A DNA stretch of 32,891 nucleotides from Actinomycetes bacterium (lineage in GTDB: Bacteria > Actinomycetota > Acidimicrobiia > Acidimicrobiales > JAMCPL01): assembly GCA_021846515.1 (NCBI GenBank), contig JAJZWU010000024.1, forward strand, positions 1 to 32,891. The letters run 5' to 3'. Shown here piece by piece: positions 16,573-24,916 of the stretch (its first letter is position 1; each line of letters opens with the position of its first letter). Under the pieces are notes generated by a model that saw only the letters and a list, made by a program, of their open reading frames with translations, did no database searches and had not been told where the DNA came from. Both the position numbers and the translations under genes were made by a program.

Positions 16573-17508
16573 ATGCTCATTATTCAACGTCCATCAGTTG
16601 AGGTGTTAGACGAGAAAGAAGAAGGACGGCAGCGTTTTGCCATAGGGCCGCTTGAGCCTGGGTTCGGCCATACGCTAGGCAATTCGCTCCGTAGGGTACT
16701 GTTGTCGTCGATACCCGGTACTGCAATAACGCGAGTAAAATTTGACGACGTACTACACGAGTTCACCGCGATAAAAGGAGTAAAAGAGGATGTCATGGAT
16801 ATCATCTTGAATCTGAAGGACGTTGTCCTTACCTCGGAGTCGAGTGATCCTGTTACATTGAGGTGCGAGGTAAAGGGACCTGCAGAGGTAACCGCAGGAG
16901 ACATTCAGCTTACCTCGGATATAGAAATAATAAATCCCGATCTTCATATTGCAACGGTTAACTCGAATGGTACCCTGGGCATGGATATTACCGTAGAGCA
17001 GGGGCGAGGATATGCAACGGCAGAGCAGAACAAGCTGGGTCATACTATTGGTGTCATACCGATAGACTCTATCTTTTCTCCTGTAAGAAGGGTTTCTTTT
17101 GTAGTAGAACCGGTAAGAGTGGAGCAGTCTACAGATTACGATAGGTTGGTGATGGACATTACTACCGATGGAGCATTGAGTCCCCGCAGTGCACTTTCTT
17201 CTGCAGCAAGTACCATGACATCGCTTCTTGAGATACTTGTTCACCTGGATGATGAGCCAAAGGGTCTGGAGCTTGGTGACGTAGCCTCTATATCCAGCGG
17301 GTCACCCGACCTGGAGCTGGATATAGAGGAACTCGATCTATCCGAGCGTCCCAGGAACTGCTTGAAGAGGGCACAGATTATTACAGTAGGGGAGCTCGTC
17401 AGGCATAGCGCTGATGAGCTGCTTGCCATTACTAATTTTGGACAGAAGTCATTGGATGAGGTATTGGAGAAGCTTGACGAGAGAGGACTCTCGTTAAGGA
17501 TGAGATAA
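16573..17508 (+). CDS. rpoA: DNA-directed RNA polymerase subunit alpha
   Basis: Alpha dimerises to nucleate RNA polymerase assembly and contacts UP elements and activators. The 311-residue product has the N-terminal domain ([38 protein letters not shown]) and a complete C-terminal domain (about 250-311) with [12 protein letters not shown], which keeps the Arg, Asn and Lys positions used for DNA binding, and [15 protein letters not shown]. Length is typical (about 315). The ATG at 16573 has AGGAGAG about nine bases upstream. Confidence 0.98.
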   Translation: MLIIQRPSVEVLDEKEEGRQRFAIGPLEPGFGHTLGNSLRRVLLSSIPGTAITRVKFDDVLHEFTAIKGVKEDVMDIILNLKDVVLTSESSDPVTLRCEVKGPAEVTAGDIQLTSDIEIINPDLHIATVNSNGTLGMDITVEQGRGYATAEQNKLGHTIGVIPIDSIFSPVRRVSFVVEPVRVEQSTDYDRLVMDITTDGALSPRSALSSAASTMTSLLEILVHLDDEPKGLELGDVASISSGSPDLELDIEELDLSERPRNCLKRAQIITVGELVRHSADELLAITNFGQKSLDEVLEKLDERGLSLRMR

Positions 17509-17522
17509 GGGAGGAAGTTGTT

Positions 17523-17879
17523 ATGAGAGGTACGCCGAGAAAGGGACGTAGACTTGGTGGAAGCGCATCGCATGAGAAGGCGATGCTTGGCAACCTAGTG
17601 GCGTCTCTTGTTGCTGCAGAGGCTTTGGTTACCACTGAGGCAAAAGCCAAGGCGCTTAGGCCTGTAGCCGAAAAAGTCATTACTGCGGCAAAAAAAGGTG
17701 GAGTGCATCGCCAGAGACAGGTGGTATCACTGATCAGGGATAAGGATATGGCTCACAAACTATTTGAGGAGATAGGTCCTCGTTATTCTGATAGGCCGGG
17801 TGGCTACACCAGGATACTCAAGATGGGTCGTCGGCCAGGAGACAATGCCCCAATGGCGAGAATCGAGCTTGTCCAGTAG
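17523..17879 (+). CDS. rplQ: 50S ribosomal protein L17
   Basis: L17 is a large-subunit protein near the tunnel exit. The 118-residue product begins [20 protein letters not shown], has [19 protein letters not shown], and ends with [20 protein letters not shown] and MARIELVQ. Unlike many actinobacterial L17 proteins it has no C-terminal acidic extension, so the tails here are confined to other proteins. GGAGG precedes the ATG. Confidence 0.98.
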   Translation: MRGTPRKGRRLGGSASHEKAMLGNLVASLVAAEALVTTEAKAKALRPVAEKVITAAKKGGVHRQRQVVSLIRDKDMAHKLFEEIGPRYSDRPGGYTRILKMGRRPGDNAPMARIELVQ

Positions 17880-17891
17880 CACAACCGACTC

Positions 17892-17914
17892 GGCGGGAGG
17901 CTTGCCTTCCCGCC
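17892..17914 (+). other. G/C-rich hairpin after rplQ
   Basis: GGCGGGA (17892-17898) pairs with TCCCGCC (17908-17914), and an inner GGC/GCC can extend the stem. A second small hairpin CCACT-TCC-AGTGG follows near 17926-17938. No T-run follows either. They may mark the 3' end of the alpha operon message by a factor-dependent route, or attenuate truA. If truA were to start upstream of 17965 they would be coding. Confidence 0.4.
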
Positions 17915-17964
17915 CTGGTGGCTCCACTTCCAGTGGATCTGCTGAGCTATATCATCGGGTATTC

Positions 17965-18876
17965 ATGCGCCTTGCTTACAATGGTAGTGGTTTCCATGGT
18001 TTCGCATTTCAGCCTGATTGCAGGACGGTTGCCGGGGTGCTTATGGATGCCATGAAGTCCATTACATACAAATGCAGCGGGATAGTCTGTGCCGGCAGGA
18101 CGGACGCAGGTGTGCACGCAAGAGATCAGGTAATCCATGTCGATATTGATGCGAATAGGTTGGTATCTCCCGGGAGCATAGCCAGATCGCTTAATAAGAT
18201 GCTCTCGCCTGAAGTGGTAATTTTACAGGCTGGCATGGCTCCGGCAGGATTTGATGCCAGGCATTCCGCCAAATCGAGAAGCTACATGTATACCATTATG
18301 AACACCCTGCATCCGGATCCGTTGCTGGAACGCCAAGTCTGGCATGTTGGTACTCCTCTTGATGTACGTTCAATGCGTACAGCGGCAGATTGTATTTTGG
18401 GAGTTCATGACTTTTCGGCGTTTTGCCGCAGGAAGAAGGGAGATAAGTCGGGTGCACCTATTATCAGGGAGGTGCTTGACACCAGACTCGTGCTTCGCAG
18501 ATGGGATGAGCGGTGGTGGTATGGCGATGAGGTGCGGATTGGCGGCGAGTTGGGCAGTGAGGGTAGGATAGAGAATAAGAGCCAAGCGGGATGTGCTGGC
18601 AGCATAAATAGCGGCAATGTGATAACATTTGAAGTTACCGCCAAGTCGTTCTGCCATCAAATGGTCAGGTCACTGGTGGGTATGCTTGTAGAGGTAGGCA
18701 AGGGCAAGAGGGCTCCTGCCGATGTATACTCTTTGCTGCAAGGGCACAGCCGGGTTTCTTCTGTGGCTCCCCCGGAAGGACTGTGCCTGTCCAGGGTAGA
18801 CTATGATGGTATAGAGTTGCTCGGCGAGGAAGATGTAAATCTTAACTGGCAGAGAGGTTCGCGAATAGGTTTATAG
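17965..18876 (+). CDS. truA: tRNA pseudouridine(38-40) synthase TruA, with an insertion
   Basis: TruA isomerises U38-U40 in the anticodon arm of many tRNAs. The 303-residue product starts at the first strand (RLAYNGSGFHGFAFQ) and contains the catalytic Asp47 in GRTDAGVHA, then DARHSAKSRSYMYTI and FCHQMVRSLVGMLVEVGKG. Between the DFSAFCRRK region and the FCHQMVR block there is a Gly/Glu-rich insertion of about 32 residues (around 182-218) absent from typical ~245-270 residue TruA. The frame stays open upstream into rplQ, including an in-frame TTG near 17899, but the ATG at 17965 matches the family N-terminus best, although TruA often has a few extra residues before it. Confidence 0.92.
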   Translation: MRLAYNGSGFHGFAFQPDCRTVAGVLMDAMKSITYKCSGIVCAGRTDAGVHARDQVIHVDIDANRLVSPGSIARSLNKMLSPEVVILQAGMAPAGFDARHSAKSRSYMYTIMNTLHPDPLLERQVWHVGTPLDVRSMRTAADCILGVHDFSAFCRRKKGDKSGAPIIREVLDTRLVLRRWDERWWYGDEVRIGGELGSEGRIENKSQAGCAGSINSGNVITFEVTAKSFCHQMVRSLVGMLVEVGKGKRAPADVYSLLQGHSRVSSVAPPEGLCLSRVDYDGIELLGEEDVNLNWQRGSRIGL

Positions 18877-18885
18877 TGGTATATT
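18877..18885 (+). promoter_or_regulatory. Possible extended -10 promoter for rplM
   Basis: TGGTATATT directly follows the truA stop and has the extended -10 form. It is the same nine-base sequence seen at 1467 upstream of rplC. A start near 18892 would give a 58-base leader that includes a 13-codon reading frame. Confidence 0.35.
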
Positions 18886-18911
18886 ATGTTTAGCTTAAGG
18901 AAGAAGCAGTT

Positions 18912-18953
18912 ATGCTGGAGAGATTGAATATTCAGGAGATAGTTACAAGATGA
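18912..18953 (+). CDS. Possible 13-residue leader peptide before rplM
   Basis: An ATG at 18912 opens a 13-codon frame ([13 protein letters not shown]) whose TGA overlaps the rplM ATG as ATGA. AAGGA is ten bases before it. The exact four-base overlap is the coupling arrangement used elsewhere in this cluster, but a frame this short can arise by chance and the peptide has no recognisable signal. Confidence 0.25.
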   Translation: MLERLNIQEIVTR

Positions 18954-19477
18954 CGCGTATTGCCGGTAAGACATATATACCCAGCGAGAAGAGCATAGAA
19001 CATAAGTGGTATGTCGTGGATGCAGATGGGATGGTTCTAGGTAGAATGGCATCAGAAATTGCCAAACTTCTTCGGGGCAAGCATAAGCCAATCTTTACCC
19101 AGAATCTGGATACGGGAGATAACGTTATAGTAGTGAATGCCGCGAAAGTAGTAATGACGGCGTCCAAGGGGGACAAACTATATCACTATACCCACTCTGG
19201 ATACCCCGGTGGTTTAAAGGCATACCGTTATTCAGACCTTTTGGACAAAAAACCAGACGAAGTAGTTAAAATGGCCGTCAGGGGGATGCTGCCAAAAGGT
19301 AGGCTGGGAAGGAGGCAGCTTGGTAAGTTGCATGTCTATCGCGGTAGTGATCATCCCCATCTTGCCCAGAAGCCATTGCCATTGGACATTGCGCATGCAA
19401 AGCCAGCCTCCTCTACTGTAAGCTCTACCGATCGGAAGGTGGATGGATCTGAGGACACCAAGGAGGTGAATGGATGA
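18950..19477 (+). CDS. rplM: 50S ribosomal protein L13
   Basis: L13 is an early assembly protein of the large subunit. The 175-residue product has [40 protein letters not shown], and the signature [21 protein letters not shown]. Canonical L13 ends at about residue 147 here (QKPLPLDI); a further 28-residue Ser/Thr/Asp/Glu-rich tail follows. AGGAG lies 11 bases upstream of the ATG. The stop overlaps rpsI by four bases (ATGA). Confidence 0.97.
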   Translation: MTRIAGKTYIPSEKSIEHKWYVVDADGMVLGRMASEIAKLLRGKHKPIFTQNLDTGDNVIVVNAAKVVMTASKGDKLYHYTHSGYPGGLKAYRYSDLLDKKPDEVVKMAVRGMLPKGRLGRRQLGKLHVYRGSDHPHLAQKPLPLDIAHAKPASSTVSSTDRKVDGSEDTKEVNG

Positions 19478-19884
19478 AAGAGAAGAAGGAACCACCGATA
19501 CTGCAGGTTACAGGGAGACGCAAGGAGGCCGTTGCCAGGGTCAGGATTAGACCGGGTGAAGGACGTATTATTGTAAACCGTAGGCCGTTGGAGGACTACT
19601 TCCCGTCTGTCGGTCATCGACATCACGCTCTGGATGCGTTGAGAGTGGCTGATTTTGACATCAAGGGTCGCTACGATATAGATGCGACCATTGATGGAGG
19701 GGGTGTGTCCGGGCAGGCCGGAGCTCTAAGGCTCGGTGTGGCCAGGGCTTTGATAGCGCTTGATCCTGAATTAAAAAGTGTACTGAAACATGAGAAGTTA
19801 CTGACGAGAGACGCCAGGGTGAAAGAGGCCAAGAAATACGGCCTCAAGAAAGCGAGAAAGGCTCCTCAGTACTCCAAGCGTTGA
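19474..19884 (+). CDS. rpsI: 30S ribosomal protein S9
   Basis: S9 reaches the P-site tRNA with its C-terminal tail. The 136-residue product has [20 protein letters not shown], the [21 protein letters not shown] block and ends in the canonical [12 protein letters not shown]. Length is near typical (about 130). The start overlaps rplM, the usual rplM-rpsI pair. glmM follows after a short gap. Confidence 0.98.
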   Translation: MKEKKEPPILQVTGRRKEAVARVRIRPGEGRIIVNRRPLEDYFPSVGHRHHALDALRVADFDIKGRYDIDATIDGGGVSGQAGALRLGVARALIALDPELKSVLKHEKLLTRDARVKEAKKYGLKKARKAPQYSKR

Positions 19885-19902
19885 TTGTGGCAAGTATCTG
19901 AT

Positions 19903-21336
19903 ATGGCCAGGTCAGGAGCGCAAGCTCCGGGTTCCAGTGCCGCCAATGAGATTACCGGGGAATCTGTTTTGCTGTCATTTGGCACTGACGGTATAAGAGG
20001 AGTGGCCAATTTAGAGCTTTCGCCTGAGCTGGTCATGACGATAGGGCGAGCTGTTGCAAGAGTCATACCTGCTGATAGAGTTGCAGTTGGTTGCGATAGC
20101 CGAAGGTCAAGTACTATGTTACAGGCTGCTGTGTCAGCTGGAGTAGCCTCTGAAGGGGCTGATGTATACGATTTGGGTGTATTTGCTACCCCAGGAGTGG
20201 CCTGGTACTGCGAGACGCAGGGTATACCTGGAATCGTTATATCTGCTTCGCATAATCCGTTCAGAGATAATGGAGTAAAGGTGTTTGCTCCAGGCGGGTT
20301 AAAGCTGAGCGAGGACGTTGAAAAGAGCATAGAGGCAGAGATTGAGGGGTGCATACATGGAACCAGACGCAAGCCGCGTCCGACATCAGGGCATGCTGTA
20401 GGGAGGATTATCCCAGTGAATGGTGCCGAAGAGGCCTATATAGATCATTTGATCGGTTCTTTGGGAGGTAGAAGTCTTGGCAATCTTGCTTTGGTGGTTG
20501 ATTGTGCAAATGGGTCAGCCTGGAAGGTATTTCCTGAGACATTAAGACGTGCAGGTGCTGATGTAGTTGCTATCGGATGTAGCCCAGACGGCGTAAATAT
20601 AAACGATGACTGTGGATCTACACACCCGGAGACGCTTGCTGGAGAGGTGGTTTCTCTGGGTGCTCATATGGGCCTTGCTGTGGATGGGGATGGAGATCGC
20701 TTAGTTGCTGTTACTGGTAGTGGACGGGTGGTAGACGGCGATGAGCTGATAGCTCTATTTGCCCTTGATCTACTGGATAGAGGTCTTTTGTCCGGACAGA
20801 CGGTAGTCGTCTCTGTTATGTCCAATCTGGGTCTTACAAACCTACTGAAGGATAGAGGGATCAGAGTACGTGAGACCATGGTAGGCGATCGTCACATTTT
20901 AGAAGAGCTGGATAGGCTTGGTCTATCTCTCGGTGGCGAGCAGTCAGGCCATATTATATTCAGATCCATGGCGACCACAGGTGACGGCATTCTGACTGCT
21001 CTCATGCTCTCCGATCTGGTGGTAAGGTCAGGGAAGACACTTGAAGAGCTTACTACCGACTTACTTAAGAGGGTTCCACAGGTATTGTTGAATGTGACGG
21101 CGCCAGATCCAGCCTCAGTGATATCTACGCCTGAAGCCATAGAGGCATTACGCGAAGTAGAAGAGATGCTTAATGGAGCAGGAAGGGTGTTGGTCAGGGC
21201 CAGCGGTACCGAACCACTTGTGAGAATTATGGTGGAATGTGATAATGAGGATTTTGCCGGTGAGTTGGCAGGAAAGCTGGCTGGGGAGCTTAAGCGTGTC
21301 TCCATGCAGAATACGTTGTCATCAACTTCGCCTTAG
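19903..21336 (+). CDS. glmM: Phosphoglucosamine mutase
   Basis: GlmM converts glucosamine-6-phosphate to glucosamine-1-phosphate for UDP-GlcNAc and peptidoglycan synthesis. The 477-residue product has SFGTDGIRGVAN (about 25-36), the phosphoserine loop SASHNPF with Ser116, the magnesium loop DGDGDR with D261, D263 and D265, GGEQSGHI, and the phosphate-binding RASGTEPLVRIM near the end. About 25 extra residues precede the usual N-terminus. The ATG at 19903 is preferred; a TTG at 19885 directly after rpsI is the alternative. rplM-rpsI-glmM is a known conserved order, notably in Actinomycetota and Bacillota. The stop overlaps the convergent aldolase gene. Confidence 0.95.
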   Translation: MARSGAQAPGSSAANEITGESVLLSFGTDGIRGVANLELSPELVMTIGRAVARVIPADRVAVGCDSRRSSTMLQAAVSAGVASEGADVYDLGVFATPGVAWYCETQGIPGIVISASHNPFRDNGVKVFAPGGLKLSEDVEKSIEAEIEGCIHGTRRKPRPTSGHAVGRIIPVNGAEEAYIDHLIGSLGGRSLGNLALVVDCANGSAWKVFPETLRRAGADVVAIGCSPDGVNINDDCGSTHPETLAGEVVSLGAHMGLAVDGDGDRLVAVTGSGRVVDGDELIALFALDLLDRGLLSGQTVVVSVMSNLGLTNLLKDRGIRVRETMVGDRHILEELDRLGLSLGGEQSGHIIFRSMATTGDGILTALMLSDLVVRSGKTLEELTTDLLKRVPQVLLNVTAPDPASVISTPEAIEALREVEEMLNGAGRVLVRASGTEPLVRIMVECDNEDFAGELAGKLAGELKRVSMQNTLSSTSP

Positions 21337-22217
21337 GTGATGGATGCTTCATAGATCTGCTCGATTGAGCGCTCCAGTGCGGCGGTAAACTCATCATCGC
21401 TCATAGTCACCTCAAGCCCCTCGGTAAGCGCCCGCGAGAAGCTGGCAATCATACCGTGGTTACGGGCCAGGCGTTCTGTAGATTCTTCGCGACTGTATCC
21501 TCCGGAGAGCGCTGCGACTCGTATTACGTTGCGATGTTTCATTAGTGGGACATAGAGGTCGTTCTGTTCGGGAAGGGTTAGCTTTAGGATGACCATATCA
21601 TCATGGCCGAGTTGATCCAAATGGCTTGCCAGAGAATCCCTGAGCAGAGATTCGGCTGCTTCTTTCTCGGAACTTTTGACATCGACTTCAGGCTCCAGTA
21701 TTGGTACGAGGCCAGCCTTTAGAATCTGCTCACCAAACTCGAATTGTTGATCTACTACTGCCGCAATGCCTGTTGGGTTGGCCAAATGTATTACTGAACG
21801 CATCTTTGTCCCGAATACCCCTTTTTGCAGACCTTTGTCTATGAACATATTAAAGTCAGACATAGGTTTCATGAGCTGCACCCCGTTAGCCTCTTCAGCG
21901 AGTCCCTTGTCGGTCTTCAGGAAGGGTACTATATGTTTTTTCTCCCAGAGGTACCGGGCAGATCCTATGCCTTCGATTTCACGATCTACTGTGTCCTCAA
22001 ATAGAATAGCGGCGAGAATGTGCTCTGAGCTAAACCTCGGGTTTGTAATAATCCGGGAACGCATCTCGTGAATAAGGGTGGGCATCTCTTCGTCGCTGTA
22101 GGACTCGCGGGGAATCCCATATCGGGTCAGCGCACCCGGTGTGCTTCCTCCACTCTGGTCGAGTGCGGCGATAAAGCCGGTTCCGTGAGACATTCTTTCC
22201 AATTGCTCGTTATTCAT
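21333..22217 (-). CDS. fda: Fructose-bisphosphate aldolase, class I (bacterial FdaA type)
   Basis: This enzyme cleaves fructose-1,6-bisphosphate to two triose phosphates in glycolysis through a Schiff base, without metal. The 294-residue product closely resembles the staphylococcal class I enzyme: GFIAALDQSGGSTPGAL, GVQLMKPM, VFGTKMRS, LVPILEPEVD and LKLTLPEQNDLY. Glu175 and Lys212 fall at the expected acid/base and Schiff-base positions. SGGYSR and SFSRAL follow. The ATG at 22217 has AGGAGG seven bases upstream; the frame is open for 54 more codons upstream but without a family match. It converges with glmM, the two stop codons overlapping, and diverges from nnr across 54 bases. Confidence 0.96.
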   Translation of the reverse strand: MNNEQLERMSHGTGFIAALDQSGGSTPGALTRYGIPRESYSDEEMPTLIHEMRSRIITNPRFSSEHILAAILFEDTVDREIEGIGSARYLWEKKHIVPFLKTDKGLAEEANGVQLMKPMSDFNMFIDKGLQKGVFGTKMRSVIHLANPTGIAAVVDQQFEFGEQILKAGLVPILEPEVDVKSSEKEAAESLLRDSLASHLDQLGHDDMVILKLTLPEQNDLYVPLMKHRNVIRVAALSGGYSREESTERLARNHGMIASFSRALTEGLEVTMSDDEFTAALERSIEQIYEASIT

Positions 22218-22271
22218 ACATTGACCTCCTACGGTAAGAGAATAGCAGATTTCCTGATATAGTAGGTAAAA

Positions 22272-23693
22272 ATGATACCCGTGGTTACGGTTGGCGAGAT
22301 GAGATCCCTTGATGAGTTGGCCCATAGAGATGTCGGCCTGCAAGTGCTGGTCGAGAGGGCGGGGCATGCAGTTGGGCAACGTGCATTGTTGCTACTTGGT
22401 GGAGGCTATGGACATAGAGTTCTGGTTATTGCCGGCAAGGGTAATAATGGTGAAGATGGTAGAGTAGCAGCTGGTTTTTTGATGGATCGTGGGGTGGCGG
22501 TCGATATCGTGCCACCAGATTACAGCGAAATACCGGGAATGCCAGCCAGCTACAGCTATGATCTCATTATAGACGCAGCTTACGGTACAGGGTTTCATGG
22601 GGTCTATCGGCCTCCGTCGGTGCCCAAGGGGGTTCCCGTCCTGGCTGTAGATATTCCCTCTGGGGTAAATGGAGATACGGGTGAGGGATCTGGTAGTCCC
22701 CTACAGGCGATGGAGACAGTCGTGATGGCAGCACTAAAGCCCGGCCTCATCCAAGGTGACGGCGCAAGACTCTCGGGCAGGTTGTACGTTGCTGATATTG
22801 GTATTGATGCTTCTAAAACCGCAAATATACATGTCATAGAGGACAGGGATGTAGCCGAGAAGATCCCGTCCAGAGATAGAGATGCCCATAAGTGGACATC
22901 TGCCAACTGCATAGTTGCCGGTTCTCCGGGCATGATGGGTGCTGCGTTTATGTCTGCTTCCGGGTCGCTGCGTGCGGGGGCAGGCATGGTCAGGCTAATG
23001 ACGTTTGGGCAACGGATTGATTCATCCCTTATACCTGAGGTAGTGAAGATACCGATTGGCGGCTCGGAAGATCGGGATGACTGGTCAAACGGGGTTTTAG
23101 AGGAAGTATCCAGATGCAAATCTCTTGTAATAGGTCCCGGTATCGGACGCAGTCCGGAGACTGTCAGTGGAGTGAAGAGATTGTTGCAGGAAGTCACCAT
23201 CCCACTTGTACTGGATGCAGATGGATTATATGCTCTGGGCAGTCATCGTGAAGCGGCCGATATATTGGCTGGACGTAATAATATAGTATTGACGCCACAT
23301 GACGGTGAGGCGGCGCGACTCGCCGGACATCCTATGAGTAGCAATAGAATAGAGGAGGCACAAAACTTGGCAGATCTTCTTGGGGTGACGGTACTGCTCA
23401 AGGGTAGCACCACTGTTGTTACCGATGGCGGCGGGCGTACTTATGTCGTCACATCCGGATCACCACGTCTGGCATCTGCCGGCAGTGGTGATGTGCTGTC
23501 TGGCATTATTGGAGGATTTATTGCACGCTGTGCCTGTAGTGATCGTTCAGACCTGGCATTTGTGGCCGCATTGGCTGCTCATGTGCATGGCCGGGCATCG
23601 CAATTGGGTAAGCCAGAGGGGTTGGTTGCTATGGACATTCCTGAATTGGTGGCAGAGTGGATGTCCACGGTTGGGTTGTCTCATGCGAGTTGA
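22272..23693 (+). CDS. nnr: Bifunctional NAD(P)H-hydrate epimerase / ADP-dependent dehydratase
   Basis: Nnr repairs hydrated NADH and NADPH: the N-terminal YjeF domain epimerises R and S forms and the C-terminal ribokinase-like domain dehydrates S-NAD(P)HX. Residues 1-195 carry GKGNNGEDG (55-63; usual form GKGNNGGDG) and VDIPSGVNGDTG (about 126-137). Residues about 200-473 carry AGSPGMMGAA, RAGAGMVRL, GPGIGRS, LDADGLYAL, TPHDGEAARL and ASAGSGDVLSGIIGG with Asp407. The 473-residue length fits the fused form (about 500), with a slightly short epimerase domain. It overlaps alr by 11 bases, a pairing common in Gram-positive bacteria. Confidence 0.95.
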   Translation: MIPVVTVGEMRSLDELAHRDVGLQVLVERAGHAVGQRALLLLGGGYGHRVLVIAGKGNNGEDGRVAAGFLMDRGVAVDIVPPDYSEIPGMPASYSYDLIIDAAYGTGFHGVYRPPSVPKGVPVLAVDIPSGVNGDTGEGSGSPLQAMETVVMAALKPGLIQGDGARLSGRLYVADIGIDASKTANIHVIEDRDVAEKIPSRDRDAHKWTSANCIVAGSPGMMGAAFMSASGSLRAGAGMVRLMTFGQRIDSSLIPEVVKIPIGGSEDRDDWSNGVLEEVSRCKSLVIGPGIGRSPETVSGVKRLLQEVTIPLVLDADGLYALGSHREAADILAGRNNIVLTPHDGEAARLAGHPMSSNRIEEAQNLADLLGVTVLLKGSTTVVTDGGGRTYVVTSGSPRLASAGSGDVLSGIIGGFIARCACSDRSDLAFVAALAAHVHGRASQLGKPEGLVAMDIPELVAEWMSTVGLSHAS

Positions 23694-24897
23694 CTGGGCA
23701 CCGGAGAGAAGAGGCGCCTGGGCAGAAGTAGATCTATCTGCGATAAGAAACAATGTCAGTCTGCTGGTTGATATGGTTGGGCCATCTATACTGTGTGCGG
23801 TGGTAAAAGCTAACGCCTATGGACATGGGGCACGGGAGGTCGCTGCAGCTGCATTGGATGGGGGTGCGCAGTGGCTGGCTGTAGCCTTTGGTGAAGAAGC
23901 ACTTGAAATAAGAGAATCCATTACAGATGTACCCATCCTTCTGCTGCAGGAGATATCATCAGGCACCAACTCCAACGAGATCCGTGAGCTGCTTGAACTG
24001 GGTATTGTCCCTACGGTATATAGCGCAGAGGGTATCGAGCGCATAGGCAGGGTCAGCAAATTGATGAATCGCCAGGTAGGCGTGCATCTAAAGGTGGATA
24101 CCGGTATGCATCGGGTGGGAGCTGACATTGACGATCTGCAGAGCTTGATGGAATCGATTTCCAGATTTCCATCTCTTGGGGTTGCGGGGCTGTGGAGCCA
24201 TCTGGCAGTGGCCGACGGCGAATATGGCGAAGATATTGAATTCACCGGGCGGCAGCTTGGTGCACTTAGGGGCGTGTACGATAAATTTGTACAGTCCGGG
24301 GAATCTCCCGTCATGCTTCATCTGGCAAATTCGGCAGGAGCGATTGCACATCCTGCCACTAGATTGGATATGGTACGTTGCGGTATATCCATATATGGTG
24401 AGTTGCCCTCTGAAATGGTAGCCGGCAGATTGGCTGAGCATTTAGCCGGTAACATTTCCGGTCAGCTCATCCCCGCGTTATCGCTTAAGGCAAGAGTTGG
24501 CTATGTGCGTGAGCTGGAAGAGGGAGAGAGGCTCTCTTATGGGCGTCACTACAGATTGAATAGGCGATCAGTGATTGCCACTGTTCCAATTGGCTATGCT
24601 GATGGCCTGGCACGGGGGATGTTCAAGCCTGGGCATAATGTCGATGAGGGCGCCGGTGGTTATGTGCTGTTAAGAGGGGAGAGAAGGCCGATTGCCGGTA
24701 CGGTGACCATGGATCAGATACTGGTCGATTGTGGTTCGGATACGAGTGTATCGCTAGACGATGAGGTAGTCATTATAGGTGAGCAGGGAGAGGATCGGAT
24801 CACCGCATCTGAAGTAGCTGCAAAGCTGGGAACTATCAGCTACGAGGTATTTTGTGGTATATCGTCGCGTATCCCACGCGTCTATCTGAACGGATAA
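23683..24897 (+). CDS. alr: Alanine racemase
   Basis: Alr makes D-alanine for peptidoglycan using PLP. The 404-residue product has AWAEVDLSAIRNN, the PLP-lysine motif VVKANAYGHGA with Lys42, LKVDTGMHRVG, HLANSAGA, RCGISIYGE and the catalytic Tyr286 in LSYGRHY, followed by TVPIGYADG and the C-terminal GTVTMDQILVDCG. The ATG at 23683 starts within the last codons of nnr, giving an 11-base overlap; the frame is open further upstream but only as a shadow of nnr. It converges with the YceH-family gene, whose stop is 15 bases away. Confidence 0.96.
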   Translation: MRVDWAPERRGAWAEVDLSAIRNNVSLLVDMVGPSILCAVVKANAYGHGAREVAAAALDGGAQWLAVAFGEEALEIRESITDVPILLLQEISSGTNSNEIRELLELGIVPTVYSAEGIERIGRVSKLMNRQVGVHLKVDTGMHRVGADIDDLQSLMESISRFPSLGVAGLWSHLAVADGEYGEDIEFTGRQLGALRGVYDKFVQSGESPVMLHLANSAGAIAHPATRLDMVRCGISIYGELPSEMVAGRLAEHLAGNISGQLIPALSLKARVGYVRELEEGERLSYGRHYRLNRRSVIATVPIGYADGLARGMFKPGHNVDEGAGGYVLLRGERRPIAGTVTMDQILVDCGSDTSVSLDDEVVIIGEQGEDRITASEVAAKLGTISYEVFCGISSRIPRVYLNG

Positions 24898-24900
24898 TGC

Positions 24901-24916
24901 CTAATGCGGCCATTAG
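24901..24916. other. Short inverted repeat between convergent genes
   Basis: CTAATG and CATTAG (24901-24906 and 24911-24916) form a perfect 6-bp stem around CGGC. It lies between the alr stop and the end of the convergent YceH-family gene, overlapping the latter's stop codon. A bidirectional end structure is possible, but there is no T-run on either strand. Confidence 0.3.

Noticed and set aside
17800-17964. Longer TruA starting inside rplQ
   Set aside because: The added 55 residues do not resemble TruA, and the first strand of the family begins at the ATG at 17965. A slightly upstream TTG cannot be wholly excluded.
22218-22379. N-terminal extension of the aldolase on the minus strand
   Set aside because: The extra 54 codons overlap the start of nnr and are not aldolase-like; AGGAGG lies seven bases before the ATG at 22217.
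23416-23682. Longer alanine racemase starting within nnr
   Set aside because: The added part is only the alternate frame of the conserved nnr dehydratase domain.
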